64,000 bases of DNA. Origin: Paulownia fortunei. Taxonomy: Eukaryota; Streptophyta; Magnoliopsida; Lamiales; Paulowniaceae. Location of the stretch: contig CM033110.1 of NCBI GenBank assembly GCA_019321725.1, positions 18,469,278 through 18,533,277 on the forward strand, written 5' to 3'. The translations under genes were made by a program, and so were the position numbers. The notes beneath the pieces were generated by a model. That model was not told the DNA's origin, made no database searches, and worked only from the letters and a program-made list of their open reading frames with translations. Shown here piece by piece: positions 33,172-46,100 of this stretch (within the stretch, counting starts at the first letter, position 1; every line of letters begins with the position of its first letter).

Positions 33172-33886
33172 TCATAGGCTATAATACATCACTCATGAAC
33201 TATGCTTATGTTTGCCAAATATCCTCAAAACTAACAAATGTAATATTTACTCCTTGATATTTTTGAAAAAATTATCCTTATTCCATTGAATTTTTAAAGT
33301 TTTAATTATATTTTGGGCATTTTTGTACCCAAATTTAATTTAAAATCATTTCTTAATTAGAAAATTACTTTAAATTGTAATAAGAAATAATTAATAACTT
33401 AAGTAATTTAAAATTTAAAATAAAAATAATAAATATTTCATTATATTTTGGGTATTTTTGTACCCAAATTTAATTTAAAATTATTTTAAATTGAAAGAAA
33501 TAATTAATAACTTAAGAAAATAAAAATAACAAATAGTATAACAATTATAAAAAAATATTAAACATGAAAAAACTATTTTGATTATTTGAATTCGTTTAGA
33601 TTAGATAGTTAATAAATTTATTCTGAATTTAAATAATCTGAATAAATTTGTCATGTTTAGTATTTTTGTGTATTTATTAAACTATTTGTTATTTTAATAT
33701 TTAAAATTTTAAATAATTTTAAATTAAATTTAGGTTAAATATATTGGAAATTATATAAATTTAATGACATAAGATTAATTTTGTCCAAATATTTAATTCA
33801 GAAAAGAAAATATTATATTTGTTAGTTTAATAAAGTATTTGCGACCATGGTATAGTTGAAGGGACTTGATGTATTTTACCTGTTCA
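33172..33886. mobile_element. Foldback (long inverted-repeat) element, about 715 bp
   Basis: The left arm beginning near AATACATCACTC and the inverted right arm beginning AATACATCAAGTCCC correspond for at least 130 bp (shared words TTGCCAAATA/TCGCAAATA, AAACTAACAAATrTAATATTT, ATTATyCTTAT, ATTGAATTT/ATTAAATTT). Similarity continues inwards, so nearly the whole element can fold back. The left half also holds a direct duplication of about 135 bp (ATTATATTTTGGGyATTTTT at about 33306 and about 33442). It resembles Mutator-type MITEs, but no clean target duplication was established. It ends about 250 bp before the APE1-like start. Confidence 0.65.
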
Positions 33887-34006
33887 GTAACAAAAAAAAT
33901 TTAAAGAATTTTTTTGAATCTTTATACTCAGATAATAGTATAGATACATATATAGATATAAAATAATGCGATAAAAAAGCAGAGAAAAAATAGAAGAGAA
34001 TACAAG

Positions 34007-34017
34007 GCCACGTCATC
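34007..34017 (+). promoter_or_regulatory. ACGT-core element upstream of the APE1-like gene
   Basis: GCCACGTCATC sits about 120 bp before the chosen ATG. ACGT-core hexamers of this kind are bound by plant bZIP proteins such as HY5, which would suit a photosynthesis gene. This is inferred from motif and position only. Confidence 0.4.
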
Positions 34018-34131
34018 ATCCAAGATTTTGGCAGTTTGAGTGGCCATAGTTATTTACCCTTTCCCTCCAATCTCCCAAATGTCATCCTGAGGATGTCCTT
34101 CCACCTCATAACACACACTTGCTTATACTAT

Positions 34132-37100
34132 ATGCCAATGAAATCGGCGGCAGCTGCGGCGGCGATGGTGGGAGGAGGCGGAGGAGGAATAATTCTCTGC
34201 TCGCCGGGTTTCAGCGCTTCTGGCTGCACCTGTTTGCTCTCTCTGAAGCGACTGTCGTTTGCTTCTTCAGGGACTCTTAGACCCAACTTCTCGAGTGTTT
34301 TTGCCGCCAACAATCAAGTTCCATTTCTACCCAAAACCCATATTAAAAATCGTAGCCCAAGACTCAGACTCGTCCGGGGAGCCGCCGAGTCAACTCAGTC
34401 GTCCTCCATAGCCACCACTACTGCCGGCAAGTCCATTGTCCCCGATGGCGAGTTTTCGCTCGCCAAAGTACGAATCTCTTCTATTCAGCATTCTCTATTT
34501 TGTACTTTTGTGGGATTTTTGTGAAAATCTGTTTGCCATATTGCTATTGTCACATATATGAAGAGTTTATGATCAAACTGTGAAAACGTAGGTGTTAATT
34601 AGTTGATAATAATGTTCTTCAGAATTATAGAACTTTCAGATGATGTCCTTTTCTTGTGTAGTTAACATCCCTGCGCAACAATAATATTGGGTTTGAGGGA
34701 GTAGAGATTTTGAAACTGTCTTTGGAACTTGAATCAATTGTTGTATGTTTTCATGTCGTGTTCTTTTGCATGTTGTGGTCGTGGCCATTTTTACATATTA
34801 TTTTGAGCAAAGAAATGTCATTCGGAAGAATACTGTGACTGTAACGTACATCATAACATGTCTTACTGTGCCTCTAATGCTTTCCTACTCCATTAACTAA
34901 TGCTTTCCTACTCCATTAAATTGGTATGAGATGGTTCAAATGGGAGGGAAGTGGCCCTCCCGAAAAGAGGAGAAGAAGACAAAAAAGAAGAATAATAATT
35001 AGGCTATTGTATCTGGTTCTCTATTTTCTTTCGAGATGCTTAGTTGTTACCATTCAATTCAATCCAATTCCACCAAAATTGGGAAGTTCACAAGACTATG
35101 AGGAATTAGACTATTACATGGTTCTCTAACTCATGGAGCCTGAAGGTATTGAATTGTTCTTCATATGCTTTACTCCTCTTTCCCATCCATTCCTGCCAAC
35201 AATCCTTTTACTACCAGTCCCCTTCTCTAGATCGGTTAGATGTGCAAGAGAATAAGAGTGTCATTAAAAAGAATTTATGTTATAAGCATCTGTAGAATGT
35301 CTAGATGACGTTACCATTACACAGTCATTTCGTAAATTGATTCACCTCACTCTATCAGCCTTATTTGACATTGCTGAAAGAATTACGTTTTCCCCAGCAA
35401 TATGTGATGTAGTTCTGAAGTCCCAAACAGAAAGGTGTCGCAAAGAATATGTCGTTAGGCTTTGTTCTACAGGGAGAAAATATTTTGTGATGTTATGATA
35501 TTACTACAATATATGAAGTTTCATCTAGCATAAAAATTGTTGTACAAAAGATATGGAGATGACAAACAAATTTTGAAGGTGAGTTATGTGATAAACCTGA
35601 TATTTTTTCTTTTTCCCGAGAATGAGTTGCTCTATTGACATCGACGTAAAGTGGATATTTAAATAATCATCGTTGATGATTCACATGTAGGGTCAAATGA
35701 GGGGTTGAAGCACATAAATGCATAGCATGTAGTGTCTTACATATTTCAATCCGCAATTTGCACCCATATGTTACACGCACAGTTGGCAAAACCATACATG
35801 AATTATTGCAGAATAACACTCAAAATTCACGAATTACTATCTATTACTAAACACTTTAATTTGCACTCCTTCGCCACCCACCTCAAGGTAGTCAATGTAG
35901 CAAATTGAAGGTTTCCAATCCTTCCTCTCATTTATCTTTTTTTCAACTACTTTTTCCTATTCTCTTTTATTATTGGTATCAAGATCTAGCTCATGGTCAT
36001 ATGCAAGTCAAAGTTGCGCACTTATGTAGAAGGAGAAAACCTTACCCTTCTAAAAATAGGGTGTTGACAATGAATTGTCCACAAAAAAGTTTACCTTCTT
36101 CTTTGATATCTAGGATTAAGGCCTTTAATTGTGATCAGAAGTACTTCCTTTCAATTTGAGTGGATTTTTTGCTAATTCGAAGTCTAATAGTCCAAGTCTT
36201 AGCATCCAAAGACAACATTCATTTTTTTCTGGCAGCCTCTCGTACTGTTGCGTGTGCACCCCCCACCCCCCCCAAGTCCAACCATTTATCAAATGTTATA
36301 GGAACTAGTATCATTGTTTGTCATGTAAGTTACTGTAACAAAGTCCATGCTTGTTAAAACTTGAAATGATTGTGGCATACCTGTTTATTATGCTTAGAAT
36401 TGTTTGAAACCTGAAACCATGTATACTCTGATTCAGAGCGGAAACTAGAGCTTCCTCACTTGTTTCTTTCTTTACACAATTATGCTTTGTATTTTTTCTT
36501 GGTGATTGTACCAGAAGCAGGTGCTGAGTTAATACTGAAATTCAGGCCAATTAAGATCATCGTGATAGCTTTTTTCCCTTTTTATTTGATTATTTATTTT
36601 ATTTTCTCTCTTTGTTGTTACTTTTCTTTTTGTTTCTGCAAAGATGAGGGGTGTTGGTGGGAGCTTTCAGGAGTGTCCTTAAATTTAAATAAACATTGAG
36701 GCACACTACCTGTGGCCCTGTAGTCTCCTTTTATAGCTTTAAGAGTATGAGTATATGCACACATACACACACACACATGTACATATATATGCATGCACGC
36801 ATGCACTTCCAACATGGAAAAAGAATGTAAGCATTTAAAAGATCCATGGCCTGCAGTATTTAAAGTTAACTCGCTACGGACAGACTTGTCGCTTCCTTTG
36901 TTGGATCTTGTTAAGTTACAAATTAAGAATATATGGAACACCAAATTAGTTTTGTTTGCTTCTCATTTTACGATAAATTTCCATAAATTGGTGACACCTC
37001 AAGATGTTAAGCAGTTTTCCTTCACAATTACTAACATTTGACTATTCTATCCAGGTTTCTTTTGGTGTCATTGGATTAGGTGTTGGCGTTACACTTCTCT

Positions 37101-40100
37101 CGTGAGTATATATACCTTTTATTATCCATGAAATATGTCTTATTGGACCATTGTCAAGGTTGAAAGAATATGAATCTTGCATATAATCAAGGCCTCTTTG
37201 CCTTAGTATTTTTCTTGTGTTTGGTCACTAACCCAAACACCAACTTGTGACAAAGACATGTAATGACTGTTTGAATCTGATTATTTTTCTCTTTTCCTAC
37301 TATCATTTTGAGCTATTACTGTAGAAAGAGATTAGTCTTAAGAGTGAAGAGAAGTTTTCTACTTTATTTGGCCTAATGTGAGGAGCAGAGTTTGACTTTT
37401 TAAGGGTGACAAGATGGTTTTATTGATGAAACCATGTTCGGATCATCTAAGTTATAAAAACCACTTTTGGACTGAGGCTGTGTCAGTTGCATGCCCAGCT
37501 GCCCCCGGTGCAGAAAGCACATTCCTTGACTCTGGTCCCCATTTGACGAGACCTTCAACTGTAATATTTGAGTTAACAACCTTTTTCCATAGAGAAAATT
37601 TGACTGGGGCATCCTGTCTCAAGGCAAGTGTTGAGCCACACCCAACCAAGCCATTCAGAACACAAACAAATGTATGTGCAATTAATGCAAATGTAAGATC
37701 ATTGCGAAATATTGGGCAAGAGTCTCATGATTCTACTCTTGCGTCAAGATGTCCATAATGATGCCTCGTATTTAAAAGAAGTGGGGTGAGAAGGGTATCC
37801 TCCAAAATCAACAATAAGATACTGGATCTCAACTTGTTTCTTTTTCTTAAACTCTGATTTTAATAGCAAACTCAACCGAGAATTACCAATTTTTGCTTGT
37901 GTTCGTACAGGTATGGTTTTGGGGCTTACTTCAATATCCTCCCAGGATCTGAATGGTCAGCTCTGATGCTGACCTATGGCTTTCCTCTAGCAATCATTGG
38001 CATGGCTCTCAAGGTTATTATCTTCTTACTTGCAATGTACATCTAACATCATATGTCATTTTATGGTAAAGCACCTGTGCTCCTTTTTACATCATATGTA
38101 CTTCATGTGTAAATTGTTGTCATTGCATGATGAATGAGCAAAATAGACCTTAGCTTAGCTTACTTGCTGATAATAAGAATGAAATAGTTCTTATTCTTTT
38201 CCTGTGTATCCTCTCCTCACTTGTGATGTGTTTATCTTTATATTGTTGTCTAGTATGCAGAACTTAAGCCTGTACCCTGCTTGACCTATTCCGATGCTCA
38301 GGAGCTGAGAGAAAAATGTGCAACTCCAATTCTTAAGCAGGTACATTTCATGTTTATGCCTCATATTTCTTAAACAATTCTGTCACTCTCTGCATGACAT
38401 CCAATCTCCAATTATGCTGCTAATTTCTCTTTGAAAATCCCGTGTTTGCTTCTCTCATAACCTTAATGATTGTAATAAATGCCTTTTAGCTTCCTGGTAA
38501 GATTCAACGTTTTTTCCTACCATTATTGCTGGCAATCAATTTGGAATTGTTGCAACCATTAACTGGAACAATTGTTTGTGATTCAACAAGCCCATATTAA
38601 ATGACTTATTTTTCATTACCTGTTGAAAACAGAGATAAAATTCTCTGATATATATATATTATTTATCATCTGAAAGTAAAAATATATAGGCTAGGATAAT
38701 AATTAACTGATACAACAAAATAAAACACCTAAACAAGTGATATGGATAAAACAAACTCTATCTACTTTATTTTAAACTTAAAAGATAAATAAGAGTAGAT
38801 AATATCTAATTGAATCCTAACTAATTGGATAAGACAGTGGGCGACAGCACCCCCTCTCAAGCTTGGCTATAAATGTTTATCATGCCGAGCTTGCCAACCA
38901 AATACTCAAAAGTATGTCTGAGAAGACCTTTGGTAAACAAATCCGCAGTTTGTTGCCCTGTAGGCACATAAATCGCATTAATAACTCCACTTTCAAGTTT
39001 CTCTTTAATAAAATGCCTATCGATTTCCACATGTTTAGTTCTATCATGATGCACAGGGTTATAGGCAATACTAATGGCAGACTTGTTATCACAATAAAGG
39101 CGCATAGGATAGCTACGATCAATCTTTAACTCTTCAAGTAATCTTCCAATCCAAATTGCTTCACAAATACCATTTGCCATTGATCTGAACTTAGCCTTTG
39201 CACTGCTCCTAGCTACAACTATTTGTTTTTTACTTCGCTATGTCACCAAATTTCCCCACACAAACGTACAATAACCCGAAGTTGATTTTCTATCCTCTAC
39301 AGACCCAACCCAGTCAGCATCAGTGTAAACTTCTACTTTCCTGTCTTCATGTCTTCCAAAATATAAACCTTTGCCAGGAGTCTTTTTCAAGTATCTAAGA
39401 ATTCTATAGACAGCATTCAAATGTTCTTGACATGGAGAATGCATAAACTGACTAACTAGGCTTACACTGAATGTAATATCTGGCCTTGTGTTTGACAAAT
39501 AAATCAACCTTCCCACGAGCCTTTGATACCTTTCCTTGTCAACTGATTCTCCTTCGAACATCTTTATTTTTTTTCCAAACTCAACTGATGTGTCGGCAGG
39601 TTTACATCCTAGCATGCCAGTTTCTTTTAGCAAATCTATAATGTATTTTCTCTAAGAAACCGAAATCCCCTACACACAAGGCCAGATATTTTCTTGCTAC
39701 CTACATCCCTAGAAAATACTTTAAGGAACCTAGATCTTTGATCTCAAATTCAGAAGCCATCAACTTCTTCAAGTTCTCAATTTCTTCTAAATCACTTCCA
39801 GTCAAAATAATGTCATCGACATATACTATCAAGATAGTGATCTTCTCACCGCTTGAATGCTTAAAGAAGATAGTGTGATCAGATTGCCCTTGCTTATACC
39901 CATGACTCTTTACAGCTCGTGAGAATCTGTCAAACCATGCTCTTGGGGATTTCTTCAATCCATATAGTGACCTTTTAAGCTTGCACACTCGGCTATTCTT
40001 CCCATATTCTTCAAATCCTGAAGGCATTTTCATGTAGACTTCTTCTTGCAACTCACCATTAAGGAATGCATTCTTCATGTCAAGTTGGAATAATGGCCAG

Positions 40101-43100
40101 TCCAAGTTAACCGCAAGAGACAGTAAAATCCGAATGGTATTAAGCTTGGCCACTGGAGGAAACGTATCCGTATAATCTATGCCATGCGTCTGGGTAAATC
40201 CTTTAGCTACCATGTGTGCTTTATATCTTTCCACTTCTCCAGTTGACTTGTACTTTATTGTGAAGACCCACTTGCAACCAACAAGAAGTTTCCCTACTGG
40301 CAATTCAACTATGTCCCAAGTATCATTTTTCCTCAATGCTTCCATCTCCTCTATAACTACTTTTCTCCAATCTCGATCTGCAAGAGCTTCTTGAATAGAC
40401 TTAGGGATTTCAACACTGGACATTTAAGTAGTAAAAGCTCGAAAAGATGGTGAGAGTTTCTCATACGTCACAAAATTTTATATTGGATGGAGAGTACAAG
40501 TCCTAGTCCCCTTTCTAAGAGCAATCGATAATTCTATATTATCATGATCATGCGATGAGGAGCTATTAGAATTACCTGAATTGTCTATAGACTCGTATAC
40601 CACTGGATTGGGCTCATGGCAGTGTTGAGACTCAACACTGTATTTATTCCCTTGAGGTTGATTTCTGCGAGTATAGACACGAAGCTCTTGCTGAATTGGC
40701 TTAGTTAAGTCTGTTCCCATCCTTTTCTCTTGACTCAACATAGGTTCATGAAAAATACTTTGCTGCAGTGATGGTAGTTTTTGTTGTGGGTTCATGGGGA
40801 CAGATGGAAAATCTGGTAAGGGTAAAGAAAATGTTTCCCAAAATCGAGCTTCATCACTATGATTCTCCCCTTGAAGCGAAGATGCTGAAAAAAAAGGTAA
40901 CATCCCAAGATGTATAGTATTTTCCTATAGTGGGAGAGTAACAATGGTATCCTTTCTATATAGGTGAATACCCAAGGAAAACTGTTTTTAAAGAACGAGG
41001 ATCAAATTTGGATCTGTTATGGGGTTGAATATGGACAAACGCTGTATAACCAAACGTTTTTAGTGGTAGAGAATTGATTAGTTTGAACTCTAGGTAGGAT
41101 TTGGTGAGAAGAGAGATAGGAGAATTAAGGTTGATAACACGGCTTGGAAGTCAATTTATAAGAAAAGTTGCTGTAAGAATTGCATCACCCCATAGGTATT
41201 TAGGAACATGCATGGTGAACATAAAGGCATGGGTGACCTCAAGCAAGTGTCTATTTTTCCGCTTTGCTACCCCGTTTTGTTGAGGAGTATTAATGCATGA
41301 GCTTTGATGAAGAATTCCATGTTCAGATAAAAAGTCTCCAAGAATAGAGTTATAATATTCTCGGCCATTATCGGTACGCAGAATTTGAATTTTTGTTTGA
41401 AATTATGTTTTTATCATGGTATGGAAATTTTTGAAGATTTGAGAGGTTTCAAATTTGTCTCTTAAAAGATACAACCAGTTGACTCGTGTATGATCATCAA
41501 TAAATGTAATAAACCATCGCTTTCCTAATGAAGTAGTGACTTTGGAAGGACCCCAAATATCACTATGAATTAGGGTAAATGGAGATGATGTGGTATATGC
41601 CTTTGCAGAATAGGAATTCTGGACATGTTTGGCCAATTGACACACATCGCATTGAAAGGTACTCGGATTTTTATTATGGAAAATTGAAGGAATAAAGTTT
41701 TCAAATACAAAAAGTTCGGGTGACCAAATTTTTGGTGCCACAGCATTATTTCCCTATCACTAGAAACAGAAACAGACTTCAAACCAAAGTTAAGAGCTTG
41801 TCTATCCCCTGTGACTTCTTCATCAAAGAAATAAAGTCCTTCACTCATCCTAGCACTGCCAATCGTCCCCCCCGATGATATTTCCTGAAATTGACAAATA
41901 GAAGGAAAAAACTTAGCAACATGCTCAAGAGTTAACTTGTTAATAGACAAAAGATTGCAAGTAAGATTTGGAACATGGAGTACAGAACTTATTGTCAAGT
42001 GGTTGGATAATTTTATTGATCCTTTTCCAGCCACTGTAGAGAGGGACCTATTTGCAATCTTAACTTTAGTATTCCTTGGATTGTAGACTCTGGTGCATCT
42101 GACCATATGACAGGTGCTTTTGATTTATTCATCTCTTATACTCCATGTTCTAGCAATACTAAAGTTAAGATTGCATAAGAGATGAATAAATCAGAAGTAC
42201 CTGTCATATGGTCAGATGCACCAGAGTCTACAATCCAAGGACTAGAATTCACTAAGACTCTAAGAGCTGAAGAAAAATTTCCAGACTGAGCTAGTGAACA
42301 AGAATCGATATTAGTATTTGTGGAAGTAGGATTAGACTGATTTAAAAGTCTGTATAAGTGCTCAATCTGCTCCTTGCTAAACTTGATCTGATCTATGCCA
42401 TGGATGTCACTTGGTTTTTTTTCTTGAGCATGCTCCAAGTTGGAAGTTTGAGCCTGGAAGCCTCGGCCTTCACTAGCTGGTCTCCGTGGAACCCAATTTG
42501 CTGGTTTTCCATGTAATTTCCAGCAGGTATCCTTCGTATGATTAGAGCGTTGACAGTGTTCACACCACATTTTCTCTCCACGTCGATTGTTCTTGCTATC
42601 CACAATGCGATTATTTTGTGGTGTTCCTTTTACTGCAAGGGCTGAAAACTCTGAGTTTTGGCCTATTATACTGTCTGAAAGCATAACATTGCGTTGACTT
42701 TCCTCCCTCCGTACCTCTGAGAAAGCAGCTTCAGTTGATGGAAATGGCTCTCGACCCAATATTCTACCACGAACCTCATCCAACTCCTTATTAAGCCCAG
42801 CCAAGAACTCAAACACCCTCTCTTTTTCAAGACTCTTTCTGTGCTTAACACTGCATTCTGCACAGCCAATGTCATCCTCAAAAAATAGGTCCAACTCCTG
42901 CCATATATTCTGCAATTCGGTGAAGTATTGGGTGACTGTTTGCTGTCCTTGTTTCATCTCCTTTAGTTTAGACTTTAACTCAAACACCTGTGATGCATTC
43001 CCCAGGTCTGAGTATGTTTGTTTTGCTGCATCCCATATTGCTTTGGCGGTAGTGAAGAATAGGTATGTCCTGCTAATTTTTGGTTCCATGGAATTTATTA

Positions 43101-46100
43101 ACCATGTCATCACGATCGAGTTTTTTGTCTGCCATGTGTAGTATTTTGGCTCATTTTTCGATGGAGCTTGCACATCGCCGGTAAGATACCCTAATTTTCC
43201 TCTGCCACAAATCACGAGCTTCACGGACTGAGCCCATTGGAAATAATTCTTGCCATTGAGCTTATGTGCAGTAATTTGTAGGGATGAATTTTCATTGACT
43301 CGAAAAGTAGAAATAGGGTTTTGCTCGGTCTGGGTCTGACCAGAAGTGGCAGAAGAGATTTCTTCTCCTCTATTCATCATCATGGCTGTTTTAACCATGA
43401 TGTTTTGGTTTTTAGAGAACGTGGCTCAGATACCATGAAAACAGAGATAAAATTCTCTGATATATATATATTACTCATCATCTGAAAGTACAAATATATA
43501 GGCTAGGATAATAACTAACTGATACAACAAAATAAAATACCTAAACAAGTGATATGGATAAAACAAACTCTATTTACTTTATTTTAAACTTAAAAGATAA
43601 ACAAGAGCAGATAATATCTAATTGAATTCTAACTAACTGGATAAAACAGTGGGCGACAACACCTGTTGGTCTTATACACCATAACTTTGGGGCTGAATAT
43701 TCTTGGCCTAATTGATGCATTTGTAGAAGACTAAAGTTGATGAAAGCATAAAACTATCTTTATCATTCCTAGCATTGGTTAACCATAATTACCATTGTAC
43801 TCAGTTATGAGGAACTAACAAATTTTTGGATTAGAGAATTTTGAGCTAAGGATTTTAAATCCATTATAAGAACTCAGTTGTTTGGATAATTTTCAATGAC
43901 TGTGGATTTCAAATCCTTTAGTAAACACTTTTGAGTTATTTTTTCTATCATTAATATAGATTTGAAATCTCCCAATATTAGAGTCATTTCAAATCATTAT
44001 GTCAAAATCCTTCCCTTAAATCCAACCCAATCCAAATGCAACCTTATAGTTATTAGTAGTAACATCTGTGATGAAAACTTGACATATCATCATTTAGTTT
44101 CTATTCTTACACATGTAATGCTTATTGAAAATTATTTTCAAAATGATGATGTCCTTTCTCAGAAATCCAAACTTTCTCTTAATGATAATTCTCTTTCCTT
44201 ATTCCAAATTTTGAGTGTTTCCAGGATTGACCCTTCTGCAATGCTGAAACTTGTTACGTGTCTCATATACTACAATTAATAAGAGCAATGGGATCACAAA
44301 ATTGATGTTCGCCAAACAATGTTAATGATGCTTCTGGCAACAGAGGACTTATTCCATATCTTGTGCTCTGTTCCTACATTTCCTGCTCTCCTAATACGCA
44401 TTTTATTGTGTATTTTTTGGGAGGTACCTGAGCACTGAAAACTTTTGTTTTGAATGGAAAACATCTGAAAACATCTTCAGATATAAACCTTTCAGCCCAC
44501 TCTATTCTGCTATTTAATTGCTAACATCACTTATTACAACAGAGGGATCCTTCAACAAGATTGCCCTTTTAAATTCTCCTTAAAAAACAATTTCCCAAGG
44601 AATCACACAAATGCTTGGTCAACAACACAGAGATGCTCGATGAGCACTTTGACTCTTCCAGCTAGCAAGATAAAACTTGAAACCTAATGGATGCAATTTG
44701 ATGTTTCTCATATATTTCATTTTATTTTTGTAAATGTATGTGTGTGTACGTGTGAGTGTGAGTGTGAGTGTGTGACAGAGCAATTTGTTTGCGGTCATGA
44801 TCTTTCCTTTACTTCCTGCTGTGCTCCTTTCTCAAAAGGACATTAATGTTTGTCATCTTTAGTTCAAATGGGAGTCTGGGTGTTTAAATGAAAAAGGATA
44901 TTACTAGTGCCATGCGTGATTGGATCTCGTGCTTCTGGTTTTGGACTTTGGGGAGGAGTAATGCTTTTTTAGACTAATGAGGTTGAAAATGTTTTCTTGA
45001 GGATATTTTCATAATTTCACGTAATTCTTTCTAAAACCCTAAATGGCAAGCCATATGATGAGATCCTACTAGTTTTCCTCAAGTTTGTGTTAAAGTGAAA
45101 AATAATAGTTTCCTGTATCAGACTTTGAGGGCACTTTATTTTTCATGTAACATGTTGCTGTTAGGCGTAAGTTTTTGTATAATCTTGTCACTGTTATATG
45201 GTCATGCATGCACCTCTAGTTTCTCCTGCCTGCTTTTGCCTTGGAATGACACTTCACCTTACTTGTTAGGTCAGAAATGATGTTACAAGATACCGTTACG
45301 GGGATGAGCAGCATCTGGATGAAGCATTAAAGCGAATTTTTCAATATGGCCAGGTAGTCAACCCTCCTCTTCCTGGCTTTCTCCCTCTGCATATTAAAGC
45401 ATTGACGTCAATTCATGACACTAATTTACCTGTTGTTTTGTGGAGTAAAATGAAATCGAAATCTTGTTTGAATTTGACCTAAGACCTCACCTGTTATAAA
45501 CTTATAATCAGGACTAAGTTTTTTGTGGTGGACATAACTTAGAGAGTCGAGAAAAAATATTGCATTATTAAGACTCAAACACAGACATTAAACTCGAGTA
45601 GTATGGTACTTCTTATTGCTTGAAGTCGGTTTTATTTGCATAAAAGTGGAAAAAGGAAAAGAAAAGAGGCGGGTTAGAGACCTTTTTAATTCACAAGGGC
45701 GAGCATTCTTATAAGTCTTTTTTCTACAGCAGAATATAAGAGAAATTACATATTCGTTACTGCTTAAAAATGCTAGCTTGTGCTTAATTAACAGAAACTT
45801 AGAAAAGAAATTCAGATTAAATGGACTGGATTAACCCAATGAAAGAATTAATGGTGCTCATCAAAGTAAAAATCATATGAAAAGGTAGCATTATTGTGAT
45901 TTTTATGTGGGAGTGGAAGGTTGGGGTGCTGGGAATGCAGAATTTTTTTTATTATGAAGCAGGAGCAACAGTTGTAAAACTCGTAAAACTCATTTTTGTA
46001 TTTGTGGGAGTGGAAGGTTGGGTTCCTTTTTTTTTGTGTGTGTGTGTTTTTCCAAGTTGTGCCAAATATTTGCAGTTTGACCAGAGTCCTTCAGAACCAT

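Larger units (their letters stand above)
38624..43661 (-). mobile_element. Complete Ty1/copia retrotransposon, 5038 bp, in the intron after APE1 exon 4
   Basis: Two LTRs of 226 bp bound the element and the 5-bp word CCTGT flanks it on both sides (38619-38623 and 43662-43666), a perfect target-site duplication. LTRs start TG and end CA. Read on the minus strand the order is LTR, primer-binding site, gag, protease, integrase, reverse transcriptase, RNase H, polypurine tract, LTR, which is the copia order. It is antisense to APE1. The polyprotein is broken (see its own entry), so it is not autonomous now. Confidence 0.95.

Noticed and set aside
34036..34131. Upstream extension of the APE1-like frame
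   Set aside because: The extra residues begin with a non-ATG codon; the ATGs at 34132/34138 give a normal transit peptide.
40478..40903. 141-aa minus-strand frame as a separate gene
   Set aside because: It lies between the integrase and reverse-transcriptase parts of the copia element and is the linker of its polyprotein.
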